The translations under genes were made by a program, and so were the position numbers. From Bradyrhizobium sp. 4 (GTDB taxonomy: Bacteria > Pseudomonadota > Alphaproteobacteria > Rhizobiales > Xanthobacteraceae): a stretch of DNA of 64,000 nt. The stretch's first letter is position 1. The number at the start of each line of letters is the position of its first letter. The notes beneath the pieces are model-generated. The model saw nothing but the letters and a program-made list of their open reading frames with translations. It ran no database searches and had not been told where the DNA came from. Of this stretch, positions 24,855-33,629 are shown in pieces. The stretch spans positions 3,410,001 through 3,474,000 of the forward strand of contig NZ_CP064686.1 in the NCBI RefSeq assembly GCF_023100905.1, in the 5' to 3' direction.

Positions 24855-24932
24855 GGTGGGCAAAGCGAAGCGTGCCCACCGCCTTCTTCGGTTGTGGAGA
24901 GATGGTGGGCACGGCGCTTTCGCGCCTTGCCC
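24853..24932. repeat. Dispersed palindromic intergenic repeat, family B
   Basis: Between two convergent genes the word GGTGGGCA-AAGCGAAG-CGTGCCCACC (24855-24880, read in parts) forms one hairpin, and GGTGGGCACGGCGC with CGCGCCTTGCCC (24904-24931) forms the other boundary. The two ends are roughly inverted copies. It probably also acts as a two-way terminator for the MFS and binding-protein genes. Confidence 0.65.
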
Positions 24933-24950
24933 CCTCCGACACCAATGCCT

Positions 24951-26177
24951 TTACTTCTTCACCAGCGGGCACTCGCTGTCCTTGAGCGGCTTGGCCGCGT
25001 CTTCCGCCGCGATCGTGGCGATCTGCTTGTAGTAGTCCCACGGTCCCTTCGATTCTTCGGGCTTCTTCACCTCGAACAGATAGGCCGGGATGAGACGACG
25101 CCCGTCCTCGCGCAGGGGACCCTTGCCGAACAGCGGATCGTCGGTCGGAAGCTCCTTCATCTTGGCAACGACCTTCGCGCCGTCATGCGGATTGCTGCCG
25201 AGCGCGTCCATCGCCTTGAGATAATGCAGCACCATCGCGTAATTGCCGGCCTGCGTCATCGAGGGCATCGCATTCTTGTTGGCCAGCGCCGAGAAGCGCT
25301 TCGACCAGGCGCGGGTCTGGTCGTTCATGTCCCAGTAGAAAGATTCCGTGAAGGTCAGGCCTTGGGCGGTCTTCAGACCCAGCGAATGCACGTCGTTGAT
25401 GAACAGCAGCAGCGCCGCAAGCTTCTGCCCGCCCTGCACAATGCCGAACTCGGCGGCCTGCTTGATCGAGTTCGTGGTGTCGCCGCCGGCATTGGCAAGG
25501 CCAACGACCTTGGCCTTGGACGATTGAGCCTGCAGCAGGAAGGACGAGAAGTCCGCGGTATTGATCGGATGCTTGACGCTGCCGAGCACCTTGCCGCCGT
25601 TCGCGGTCACGACAGCGGTGGTGTCGCGTTCGAGCGCATGGCCGAAGGCATAATCTGCGGTCAGGAAGAACCAGCTGTCGCCGCCGGCCTTGGTCAGCGC
25701 CTTGCCGGTGCCGTTGGCCAACATGTAGGTGTCGTAGGTATACGAGACCGTGTTCGGCGTGCAGGCCTTGCCGGTCAGGTCGGCCGAGGCCGCGCCGGAA
25801 TTGAGCAGCACCGCATTCTTTTCCTTGACCAGGTTGCTGACCGCCAGGGCGACACCGGAATTCGGCGTGTCCGCAATCGCATCGATCTTGTCGTTGTCGA
25901 TCCACTGCCGAGCAATGTTGACGCCGACGTCCGGCTTGTTCTGATGGTCGCCGCTGATGACGTCGATCTTCCAGCCCTTCTTGAGCAGGCCGGAATCCTC
26001 GACCGCCATCTTGATCGCGACCACGGAGTTCGGGCCGCCGATATCGGCATAGAGGCTGGACATGTCGTTGAGCACGCCGATCTTGACGGTCTTGTCCTGG
26101 GCGAAGGCGGATGTGGCAAAACCGAAGGCGGCACAGGCCAGAAGGGCCGCAGAGCGGCGCGCGAACGTCGTCGTCAT
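24951..26177 (-). CDS. Orphan Liv-type ABC substrate-binding protein
   Basis: A 408-residue periplasmic protein with a signal peptide (about 27 residues, ending SAFA before QDKTVKIG). It is clearly paralogous to the binding protein at 10588: DKTVKIGVLNDMSSLYADIG, VISGDHQNKPDVG, NSGVALAVSN and ADYAFGHALERD recur in the same places. No permease or ATPase gene is adjacent, so it may share a LivHMGF transporter elsewhere or act as a sensor. It is downstream of the beta-propeller gene, separated by a hairpin, and has its own leader. Confidence 0.9.
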   Translation of the reverse strand: MTTTFARRSAALLACAAFGFATSAFAQDKTVKIGVLNDMSSLYADIGGPNSVVAIKMAVEDSGLLKKGWKIDVISGDHQNKPDVGVNIARQWIDNDKIDAIADTPNSGVALAVSNLVKEKNAVLLNSGAASADLTGKACTPNTVSYTYDTYMLANGTGKALTKAGGDSWFFLTADYAFGHALERDTTAVVTANGGKVLGSVKHPINTADFSSFLLQAQSSKAKVVGLANAGGDTTNSIKQAAEFGIVQGGQKLAALLLFINDVHSLGLKTAQGLTFTESFYWDMNDQTRAWSKRFSALANKNAMPSMTQAGNYAMVLHYLKAMDALGSNPHDGAKVVAKMKELPTDDPLFGKGPLREDGRRLIPAYLFEVKKPEESKGPWDYYKQIATIAAEDAAKPLKDSECPLVKK

Positions 26178-26285
26178 AAAAGATTTCCTCCATTGTCAAA
26201 CATGCGGACGGCTCTCTTGAACGGAGCCTTGTTCCGGCTGATGGCTCTACCGTGTCCCACGGCCGGCGGCAATGCGCCTAAAGCC

Positions 26286-26312
26286 GGATGACGCTGCGTC
26301 GCAGCGTCATCC
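26286..26312 (-). terminator. Hairpin after the beta-propeller gene
   Basis: A perfect 12-base-pair inverted repeat, GGATGACGCTGC at 26286-26297 with its complement at 26301-26312, around a 3-base loop. On the minus strand it lies 34 bases after the beta-propeller gene stop (26347) and is followed by GGCTTT rather than a full T-run, so it is a plausible but not canonical terminator. Confidence 0.6.
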
Positions 26313-26346
26313 CTCCGTTAACTTTTGGGCAAAATGCGTCGAGACG

Positions 26347-27495
26347 CTATTTCAGCGCGTCCGATGTCAGCTTGAATTTCTGGACGCGCTTTCCGGTGTC
26401 GACCTCGGCGGTATAGACGTTACCCTTGGCGTCGATCGCCATGGCATGCACCCAGTGGAATTGTCCGGCATTGCGGCCGTTGTGGCCGAAGCTGCCGACC
26501 ACGCTGCCGTCCTCGCGCCTGATCACCCTGATCTCGTTGTTTTCGCCGTCGGCGCTGAGCAGCCAGGTCTGCTTCGGATCGGGCCAGATCGCGATGTCCC
26601 ACACCGCGCCGTTGCCGAGCGTGTTCTTCTCGAAGAAGAACTCCTTCACGAAGGTGCCGTCCTTCTTGAACACCTGGATGCGGTTGTTGATGCGGTCGCA
26701 GACGTAGACGAGACCGTCATTGGCGAGTTTCACGCAATGGACGGGATTGCCGAACTGCTGGGACACCGGCGCCTTGGGATCGTACGCCGCCTGCTTGGTG
26801 TCGTCGGGCTTGTTGCCGTAGGCGCCCCAGTGCCGCTTGTAGGCGAGGGTGGTTGCGTCGAACACGATGACGCGGCGATTGCCGTAGCCGTCGGCGACGT
26901 AGATCTCGTTGGCGGCCTTGTCGATCGCGGTCTCGGCGGGCTTGCCGAGCTGCGTCGTGTCGTTGCTGCCGAGGCTCGGCGCGATCTTGCCGATCTGGGC
27001 GACGAACTTGCCGTCGAGCGTGAATTTCAGGATGGCGTTGTCGTTGTCGGCATTGCCGCCGACCCAGACGAAGCCGCGCTCGTCGACCTCGATGCCGTGC
27101 TCGCGGCCGACCCATTCATAGCCTTCGCCCGCGCCGCCCCATGATCGCAGCAGATTGCCGTCGCTGTCGAATTCGAGCACGGGCGGCGCCGAGACGCAGC
27201 ATTTCGAGCGCGGCGGGGTGAGGCTTGCGCCTTTCTCGTCGTCGGTGAGCGAGCGCGGTCGATGGATCACCCAGATGTGGCCTTGCCAGTCGACGGTGAT
27301 GCCGCCGACCTGGCCGAGGATCCAGTTGTTCGGCAACGGCTTTGGCCAGGACGCATCGACCACGAAGGTCGGGACATCGCCGGCGGTCGCCGCGCCCGGA
27401 AGCGCGAACGCCACGGCGGCGATCAGGACGGAGAGGACGCGAGAGACATTTGCGAGCGCACGCGTAGAGCCTGCGCGATTCCGCCATGGTGCCAT
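26347..27495 (-). CDS. Secreted NHL-type beta-propeller protein
   Basis: A 382-residue protein with an N-terminal signal peptide (hydrophobic segment around residues 18-38, ending ATAGDV). The body carries about six NHL-like blades, seen as repeats of the type IDKAANEIYVADGYGNRRVIVFD, VYVCDRINNRIQVFKKDG and VYTAEVDTGKRVQKF. The pattern resembles peptidyl-alpha-hydroxyglycine amidating lyase-like propellers, but no catalytic role can be claimed. It is the upstream gene to the orphan binding protein on the same strand. Ligand or substrate unknown. Confidence 0.8.
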   Translation of the reverse strand: MAPWRNRAGSTRALANVSRVLSVLIAAVAFALPGAATAGDVPTFVVDASWPKPLPNNWILGQVGGITVDWQGHIWVIHRPRSLTDDEKGASLTPPRSKCCVSAPPVLEFDSDGNLLRSWGGAGEGYEWVGREHGIEVDERGFVWVGGNADNDNAILKFTLDGKFVAQIGKIAPSLGSNDTTQLGKPAETAIDKAANEIYVADGYGNRRVIVFDATTLAYKRHWGAYGNKPDDTKQAAYDPKAPVSQQFGNPVHCVKLANDGLVYVCDRINNRIQVFKKDGTFVKEFFFEKNTLGNGAVWDIAIWPDPKQTWLLSADGENNEIRVIRREDGSVVGSFGHNGRNAGQFHWVHAMAIDAKGNVYTAEVDTGKRVQKFKLTSDALK

Positions 27496-27573
27496 GGCAA
27501 CCTCCCTTTTTTGGCCTGCAGCTTGCTGCCGCTTGAGCGCGGGCAGTCAATCGCGGGGAGGCCGTCAAGTCAA

Positions 27574-28314
27574 TCAGGCCGGAGAGCGGAAGCTCATCAG
27601 GCTGCGGGTCTTGTAGTCGTAGAACTTGCCGGTCTCGGTCCAATCAGGCGCGCACATCGGCACGATCAATTCGGCGACCCGCTCGGCCGTATCGAGCGTC
27701 GCCGGGTCTTCGCCCGGCATCAGCGTGGCGCGCATCCGGGTGCGGACCGGGCCCGGATTGAACAGATTGACGCGCAGCTTGGTGTTCGCGGTCTCCTGCG
27801 CCCAGGCGCGCGCCAGCGTTTCCAGCGCCGCCTTGGAGGCGGCGTAGGGGCTGACATAAGCGGTCGCCTTGTTGGCCGCGCCGGAAGTGATGAACACGGC
27901 GCGGCCGGCGTCGGATTGCTTGAGCAGCGGCTCCATGCAGCGGATCAGCTGGAAGTTCGCGGAGACGTTGACCGCCATCACGTCGGTGAAGGCCTTCAGC
28001 TCGATATGGCCGATCGGTGAGGAGGGCCCAAGCACGCCGGCATTGCCGACGAGGATGTCGAGCTTACCGTAGCGCTCATGCAGGCCGGCACCGAGGCGCG
28101 CGATGCCGTCGGAATCGGTGAGGTTGAGCGGCACCAGCGTGGCGCTGCCGCCGTCCTTGCGGATCTCGTCGTCGAGCTCTTCCAGCCCGCCCTGCGTGCG
28201 CGCCACGGCGACGATATGCGCGCCGGCCTTGGCCAGCGCTTTTGCCGTGGCGAAGCCGATGCCGCGCGAGGCGCCGGTGACGAGAGCGATGCGGTCGGCG
28301 AGCGGATTTGTCAT
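27574..28314 (-). CDS. SDR family oxidoreductase
   Basis: A 246-residue short-chain dehydrogenase. The cofactor motif TGASRGIG (residues 14-21), the NAG motif (LVGNAGVLG), and the catalytic Ser...Y-x-x-x-K (TSGAAN then YAASK) are all intact. An arginine in ARTQGG after beta-2 suggests NADPH preference. It resembles classical SDRs used in lipid or xenobiotic oxidoreduction; the substrate cannot be named. It starts about 165 bases downstream of purF with a palindromic repeat between them. Confidence 0.9.
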   Translation of the reverse strand: MTNPLADRIALVTGASRGIGFATAKALAKAGAHIVAVARTQGGLEELDDEIRKDGGSATLVPLNLTDSDGIARLGAGLHERYGKLDILVGNAGVLGPSSPIGHIELKAFTDVMAVNVSANFQLIRCMEPLLKQSDAGRAVFITSGAANKATAYVSPYAASKAALETLARAWAQETANTKLRVNLFNPGPVRTRMRATLMPGEDPATLDTAERVAELIVPMCAPDWTETGKFYDYKTRSLMSFRSPA

Positions 28315-28331
28315 TGAAAGGTTCTATCCAG

Positions 28332-28477
28332 CGTCGTCCTGGCGAAAGCCAGGACCCATACGCCGTGACGGCGATGATTGGGTGAAGATGGTCAGGCCAT
28401 CCTCTTCAAACCACAAAGACCTGTGGTTATTGGGTCCCGGCCCCCGTGCGCAATTGCGCACTAGGCCGGGACGACGA
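28332..28477. repeat. Dispersed palindromic intergenic repeat, family C
   Basis: About 146 bases between purF and the SDR gene contain several hairpins: TCCTGG-CGAAAG-CCAGGA (28338-28355), AACCACA-AAGACC-TGTGGTT near 28408-28427, and the 14-base palindrome TGCGCAATTGCGCA (28447-28460). The ends CGTCGTCC and GGGACGACG are inverted copies. It is noncoding and reaches to within 2 bases of the purF stop, so it may serve as its terminator. Confidence 0.7.
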
Positions 28478-28479
28478 GT

Positions 28480-29985
28480 TTAGCTCGCCTCCGCCAGCAA
28501 CGACAATTGCCGCGGCTGCTGCTCGGTCTGGGTCTGGTCGGTGAGGTGGGTCGGATAGGCCCCGGTGAAGCAATGATCCGAGAATTTCGGATTGGCGGGG
28601 TCGCGGCCCGGCTCGCCCATGGCGCGGTACATGCCGTCGATCGACAGGAAGGCGAGCGAGTCGGCGCCGATGATTTCGCGCATCTCCTCCAGCGAATGTG
28701 TCGCCGCAAGAAGACCGCCGCGATCCGGCAGGTCGATTCCGTAATAATCGGGATAGAGGATCGGCGGCGAGGCGAGGCGGAAGTGCACTTCCTTGGCGCC
28801 GGCATCGCGCATCATGCGCACGATCTTCTTCGAGGTGGTGCCGCGCACCAGTGAATCGTCGATCAGGATGATGCGCTTGCCTTCGATCGCGGCGCGGTTG
28901 GCCGAATGCTTCATGCGCACCCCGGATTCGCGGATCGCCTGCGTCGGCTGGATGAAGGTGCGGCCGACATAATGGTTGCGGATGATGCCGAGTTCGAACG
29001 GGATGCCGGAATGCTGGCTGTAGCCGACCGCGGCGGGCACGCCGGAATCCGGCACCGGCACCACGACGTCGACCGGCACGTGGCTCTCTCGCGCAAGCTG
29101 CGCACCGAAGGCCTTGCGCACTTCGTAGACCGAGCGTCCGTGGACGATGGAATCCGGACGGGAGAAGTAGATGTATTCGAAGATGCAGGGACGCGGCGCG
29201 ATCGGCGGGAACGGCTTGTGGATGTCCTGCCCGTTCTCGTCGAACACGATGACCTCGCCGGGCTCGATGTCGCGGACGAAGCGTGCGCCGATGATGTCGA
29301 GGGCGCAGGTCTCGGAGGTCAGGATCGGGCAACCATCGAGTTCGCCGAGCACCAGCGGACGGATGCCGCGCGGATCGCGCGCGCCGACCAGCTTCTTGTT
29401 GGTCAGCGACACCAGCGCATAGGCGCCCTCGATCTCGCGCAGCGCGTCGATATAGCGTTCGATGAAGCGGCTGCGCCTGGAGCGCGCGACCAAATGCAGG
29501 ATCACCTCGGTGTCGGTGGTCGACTGCATCATCGCGCCGTTCTTCACGAGCTCGCGGCGCAGCGTCAGGCCGTTGGTGAGATTGCCGTTGTGGGCGACCG
29601 CAAGGCCGCCGGCATTCAATTCGGCGAACAGCGGCTGCACGTTGCGCAGGATGGTCGCGCCGGTGGTGGAATAACGGACATGGCCGACCGCCATTGTGCC
29701 GGGCAGGCGGTCGATCACCTCGCGGCGGGAGAAGGTGTCGCCGACGAGGCCGAGGCGGCGTTCCGAATGAAAGCGGCCGCCGTCATAGGAGACGATGCCG
29801 GCGGCTTCCTGACCGCGGTGCTGAAGGGCGTGGAGGCCGAGCGCCGTGATGGCGGCGGCATCTGGGTGGCCGTAGATGCCGAAGACGCCGCATTCCTCGC
29901 GCAGCGTATCCCCCTCCAGATCGTCTTGAAGTTCCAGCGCGGCCGGGCCGAGATCAAGTAGGGCGTCCTGGTCAGGATTTCGCAT
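28480..29985 (-). CDS. purF: Amidophosphoribosyltransferase
   Basis: A 501-residue enzyme for the first step of purine synthesis, making phosphoribosylamine from PRPP and glutamine. The glutamine-hydrolysing Ntn cysteine is C32 in EECGVFGIYGH, so about 31 residues form a propeptide to be removed, as in the Bacillus type. The PRPP loop is IILIDDSLVRGTTSKKIV. The C-terminal region is Pro/Gln-rich. It is downstream of cvpA (27 bases apart), the common cvpA-purF order; a dispersed repeat directly follows the stop. Confidence 0.95.
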   Translation of the reverse strand: MRNPDQDALLDLGPAALELQDDLEGDTLREECGVFGIYGHPDAAAITALGLHALQHRGQEAAGIVSYDGGRFHSERRLGLVGDTFSRREVIDRLPGTMAVGHVRYSTTGATILRNVQPLFAELNAGGLAVAHNGNLTNGLTLRRELVKNGAMMQSTTDTEVILHLVARSRRSRFIERYIDALREIEGAYALVSLTNKKLVGARDPRGIRPLVLGELDGCPILTSETCALDIIGARFVRDIEPGEVIVFDENGQDIHKPFPPIAPRPCIFEYIYFSRPDSIVHGRSVYEVRKAFGAQLARESHVPVDVVVPVPDSGVPAAVGYSQHSGIPFELGIIRNHYVGRTFIQPTQAIRESGVRMKHSANRAAIEGKRIILIDDSLVRGTTSKKIVRMMRDAGAKEVHFRLASPPILYPDYYGIDLPDRGGLLAATHSLEEMREIIGADSLAFLSIDGMYRAMGEPGRDPANPKFSDHCFTGAYPTHLTDQTQTEQQPRQLSLLAEAS

Positions 29986-30012
29986 CTCGTCCGAGCCTCT
30001 CGTTAGGGCTTA

Positions 30013-30642
30013 TCAACGCGCCGCGGGTTTCTCGATCAGCTTTTTAAGGCTGTCACGAGCCGGTTTGCTGTATCCGTCGGCACTGCCCGAAGGCTGCTGC
30101 TCGGAATCAGTTTGCTCTTCATCTGGTTTGTTTTTCTTGAATCTCTTCAAGATGGTGTTCTCGGGGTCGTCAGGCAAGAGGGCCATCAGCCAATCGCCGG
30201 TTCCCTGCAGCACCACGCGGGATTTGGCCCCTGTGACCCAATCCGGGCGCTGCTTGTCCGGCACCAGCCAGGTGAAGAACAGGAAGGCGACCACGACGAT
30301 CAAAAGCCCGCGCGCCAGCCCGAACAGAAAGCCGAGGGTGCGGTCCAGCGCGCCGATGCGCGAATCCAGGATCATGTCGGAGATCCGGACCGTGATCACG
30401 GAGACCACGACCAGGGTGCCTACGAACACGCCGGCGACCACGACCACGCTCGCGACGGTATCGTTGTTGAAATAGGTCTTTGCGGTCGGCAGCAGCTTCG
30501 AGAACGAATAAAGGGTGACGATCGCCGCCGTGCCCCAGGCCGCGATCGACAGGATTTCGCGCATGAAGCCGCGAACCATGGCGAGCAGGCCCGAAATCAG
30601 CATCACACCGAGCAGGATCAGGTCGAGGATGGTTACTGGCAT
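30013..30642 (-). CDS. cvpA: CvpA family membrane protein
   Basis: A 209-residue inner-membrane protein with four hydrophobic segments in the first 130 residues, starting MPVTILDLILLGVMLISGLLAMVRG. The family pattern RGFMREILSIAAWG and DRTLGFLFGLARGLLIV is clear. The C-terminus is a hydrophilic tail rich in Lys, Glu and Ser. CvpA is required for colicin V secretion in E. coli and more generally for envelope homeostasis. It precedes purF by 27 bases, the ancient cvpA-purF order, so the two are co-transcribed. Confidence 0.9.
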   Translation of the reverse strand: MPVTILDLILLGVMLISGLLAMVRGFMREILSIAAWGTAAIVTLYSFSKLLPTAKTYFNNDTVASVVVVAGVFVGTLVVVSVITVRISDMILDSRIGALDRTLGFLFGLARGLLIVVVAFLFFTWLVPDKQRPDWVTGAKSRVVLQGTGDWLMALLPDDPENTILKRFKKNKPDEEQTDSEQQPSGSADGYSKPARDSLKKLIEKPAAR

Positions 30643-30808
30643 CGGCTGGTCTGGTCCGCTCGTACTTCAAGGTGCTCAGCGAATCGGTGTTTGGCCGCCG
30701 CCCCTAAGTGAGGGCCAGACGACGTTCCCGGCAAGGCCGCAACCACGCAATCCCATGCTGCTTTTGTGACGGCTGTATAGCGGCGAGGGCGGGGGACGTC
30801 ACCACCGG

Positions 30809-32254
<1,446 letters not shown>

Positions 32255-32283
32255 GGGGACAGCGAGTCCGGGGACAGCGAGTC
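32255..32283. repeat. 14-base tandem repeat in the radA leader
   Basis: Two copies of GGGGACAGCGAGTC (32255-32268 and 32270-32283) stand directly upstream of the radA start codon, one base apart. On the radA strand this gives GACTCGCTGTCCCC immediately before ATG, where a purine-rich ribosome site would be expected. Confidence 0.85.
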
Positions 32284-32459
32284 GGGGGTTTCAGGTTTGC
32301 TGATAGCACGGAATGACGGGTCGAGAGCGTGAGTCCGAGCGGACCGCATATCGCAGTTCGGCACGCCTGATACACCCTTTGTTAGCTCTGTGCCGCCGCA
32401 ACAGGCCGGACTTTGCCAAATGTTAGCGGACGCGGGTCCAGTTTCGGAACCAATACGGG

Positions 32460-33629
32460 ATGGCGAAACGAATGACCGGACTTTTGCGGATATTGCTGGC
32501 TTTCGGCATCACCTGCGGCGTTCTGATGCCGGCTGGCGGCGCTGTTGCGGCCGATGCGAAGCGTCTCAACGTCGTCTTCGTCAACCCGGGCAAGACCGGC
32601 GAGGTCTATTGGGACATGGTTTCGCTGACCATGCAGGCCGCCGGCCGCAAGCTCGGCGCGCATGTCGAGGTGCTGACCAGCGAGCGCAATTACCGCACCA
32701 TGCAGGAGCTCGGGTTCGGCGTGGTCGCACGCAGCGACAAGCCCGACTTTCTCATTCTCTCGAACGAGGAATCGGCCGCCGTCCCGATCATGGAGGCAGC
32801 CGAGGCCGCTGGGATCAGGACGCTGCTGCTCTCGAACACGCTGATCGGTGACGATGCGGCGCGTCTTGGACCGCCGCGTCAAGAGCTCAAGACCTGGCTC
32901 GGCGACATCACGACGGATCTTCAGACCGCGGGCGCGCGGATGGCCAATGCCCTGATCGACGCGGCGCGTGCCGAGAAATGGCAGAGCCCGGACGGCAAGA
33001 TCCACATTCTCGGCATCGGCGGCGACGAGATCACGCCGGCCTCGATCGCCCGCAACGCGGGCCTCAAGCTCGCGGTGGACGCCGCGCCGGACGTCGTGGT
33101 GGATCGGATGCTGTTCGCCAACTGGACGCGGTCGGAGGCCGAGCATGTCACCACGAATTATCTGAGCTGGGCCGCGCGCAAAGACATCCGGCCCGCAGGC
33201 ATATGGGCCGGAAACGATCCGATGGCGCTGGGAGCGCTTCGCGCGGTGATCGCTGGCGGCCTCACGCCCGGGCGGAACATCCAATTGGTCGGCCTCAACT
33301 GGTCGGAGGATGCGCTGCGCGAGATCAAGGCGGGCCGCCTGCTTCTGACCGACGGCGGGCATTTCCTGCTCGGCGGCTGGTCGATCGTTCTGTTGCGCGA
33401 CTACGCCGACGGCTGCGATTTTGCGGACGTATCACCCCGTGTCGAGGTCAAGACGTCCGCGATCACGCGTGACAACCTCGCTGCGGTCGACGACCTCATC
33501 ACCACGCGCGCCTTCGATCGGATCGATTTCGCACGTTTCAGGGCCCAAACAGGGCACTGCGGCCAGTACGACTTTTCCATCGATGCGCTGATCTCGTCGC
33601 TGACGCCTCTGGAAGGCGCTGCCGACTGA
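32460..33629 (+). CDS. Periplasmic binding protein (PBP1 sugar-type), partner of the GGDEF-EAL protein
   Basis: A 389-residue protein with a signal peptide (cleavage near residues 30-31, AVAADAKRL). It has a type I periplasmic-binding-protein fold of the sugar class: VVFVNPGKTGEVYWDMV, an NDPMALGALRA box near residue 250 and ILSNEESAAVPIM; these match ABC-type sugar or autoinducer-binding proteins. There is no permease or ATPase gene next to it. Its TGA stop overlaps the ATG of the GGDEF-EAL gene (TGATG), implying coupled synthesis and a sensing role like NspS with MbaA. Confidence 0.85.
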   Translation: MAKRMTGLLRILLAFGITCGVLMPAGGAVAADAKRLNVVFVNPGKTGEVYWDMVSLTMQAAGRKLGAHVEVLTSERNYRTMQELGFGVVARSDKPDFLILSNEESAAVPIMEAAEAAGIRTLLLSNTLIGDDAARLGPPRQELKTWLGDITTDLQTAGARMANALIDAARAEKWQSPDGKIHILGIGGDEITPASIARNAGLKLAVDAAPDVVVDRMLFANWTRSEAEHVTTNYLSWAARKDIRPAGIWAGNDPMALGALRAVIAGGLTPGRNIQLVGLNWSEDALREIKAGRLLLTDGGHFLLGGWSIVLLRDYADGCDFADVSPRVEVKTSAITRDNLAAVDDLITTRAFDRIDFARFRAQTGHCGQYDFSIDALISSLTPLEGAAD

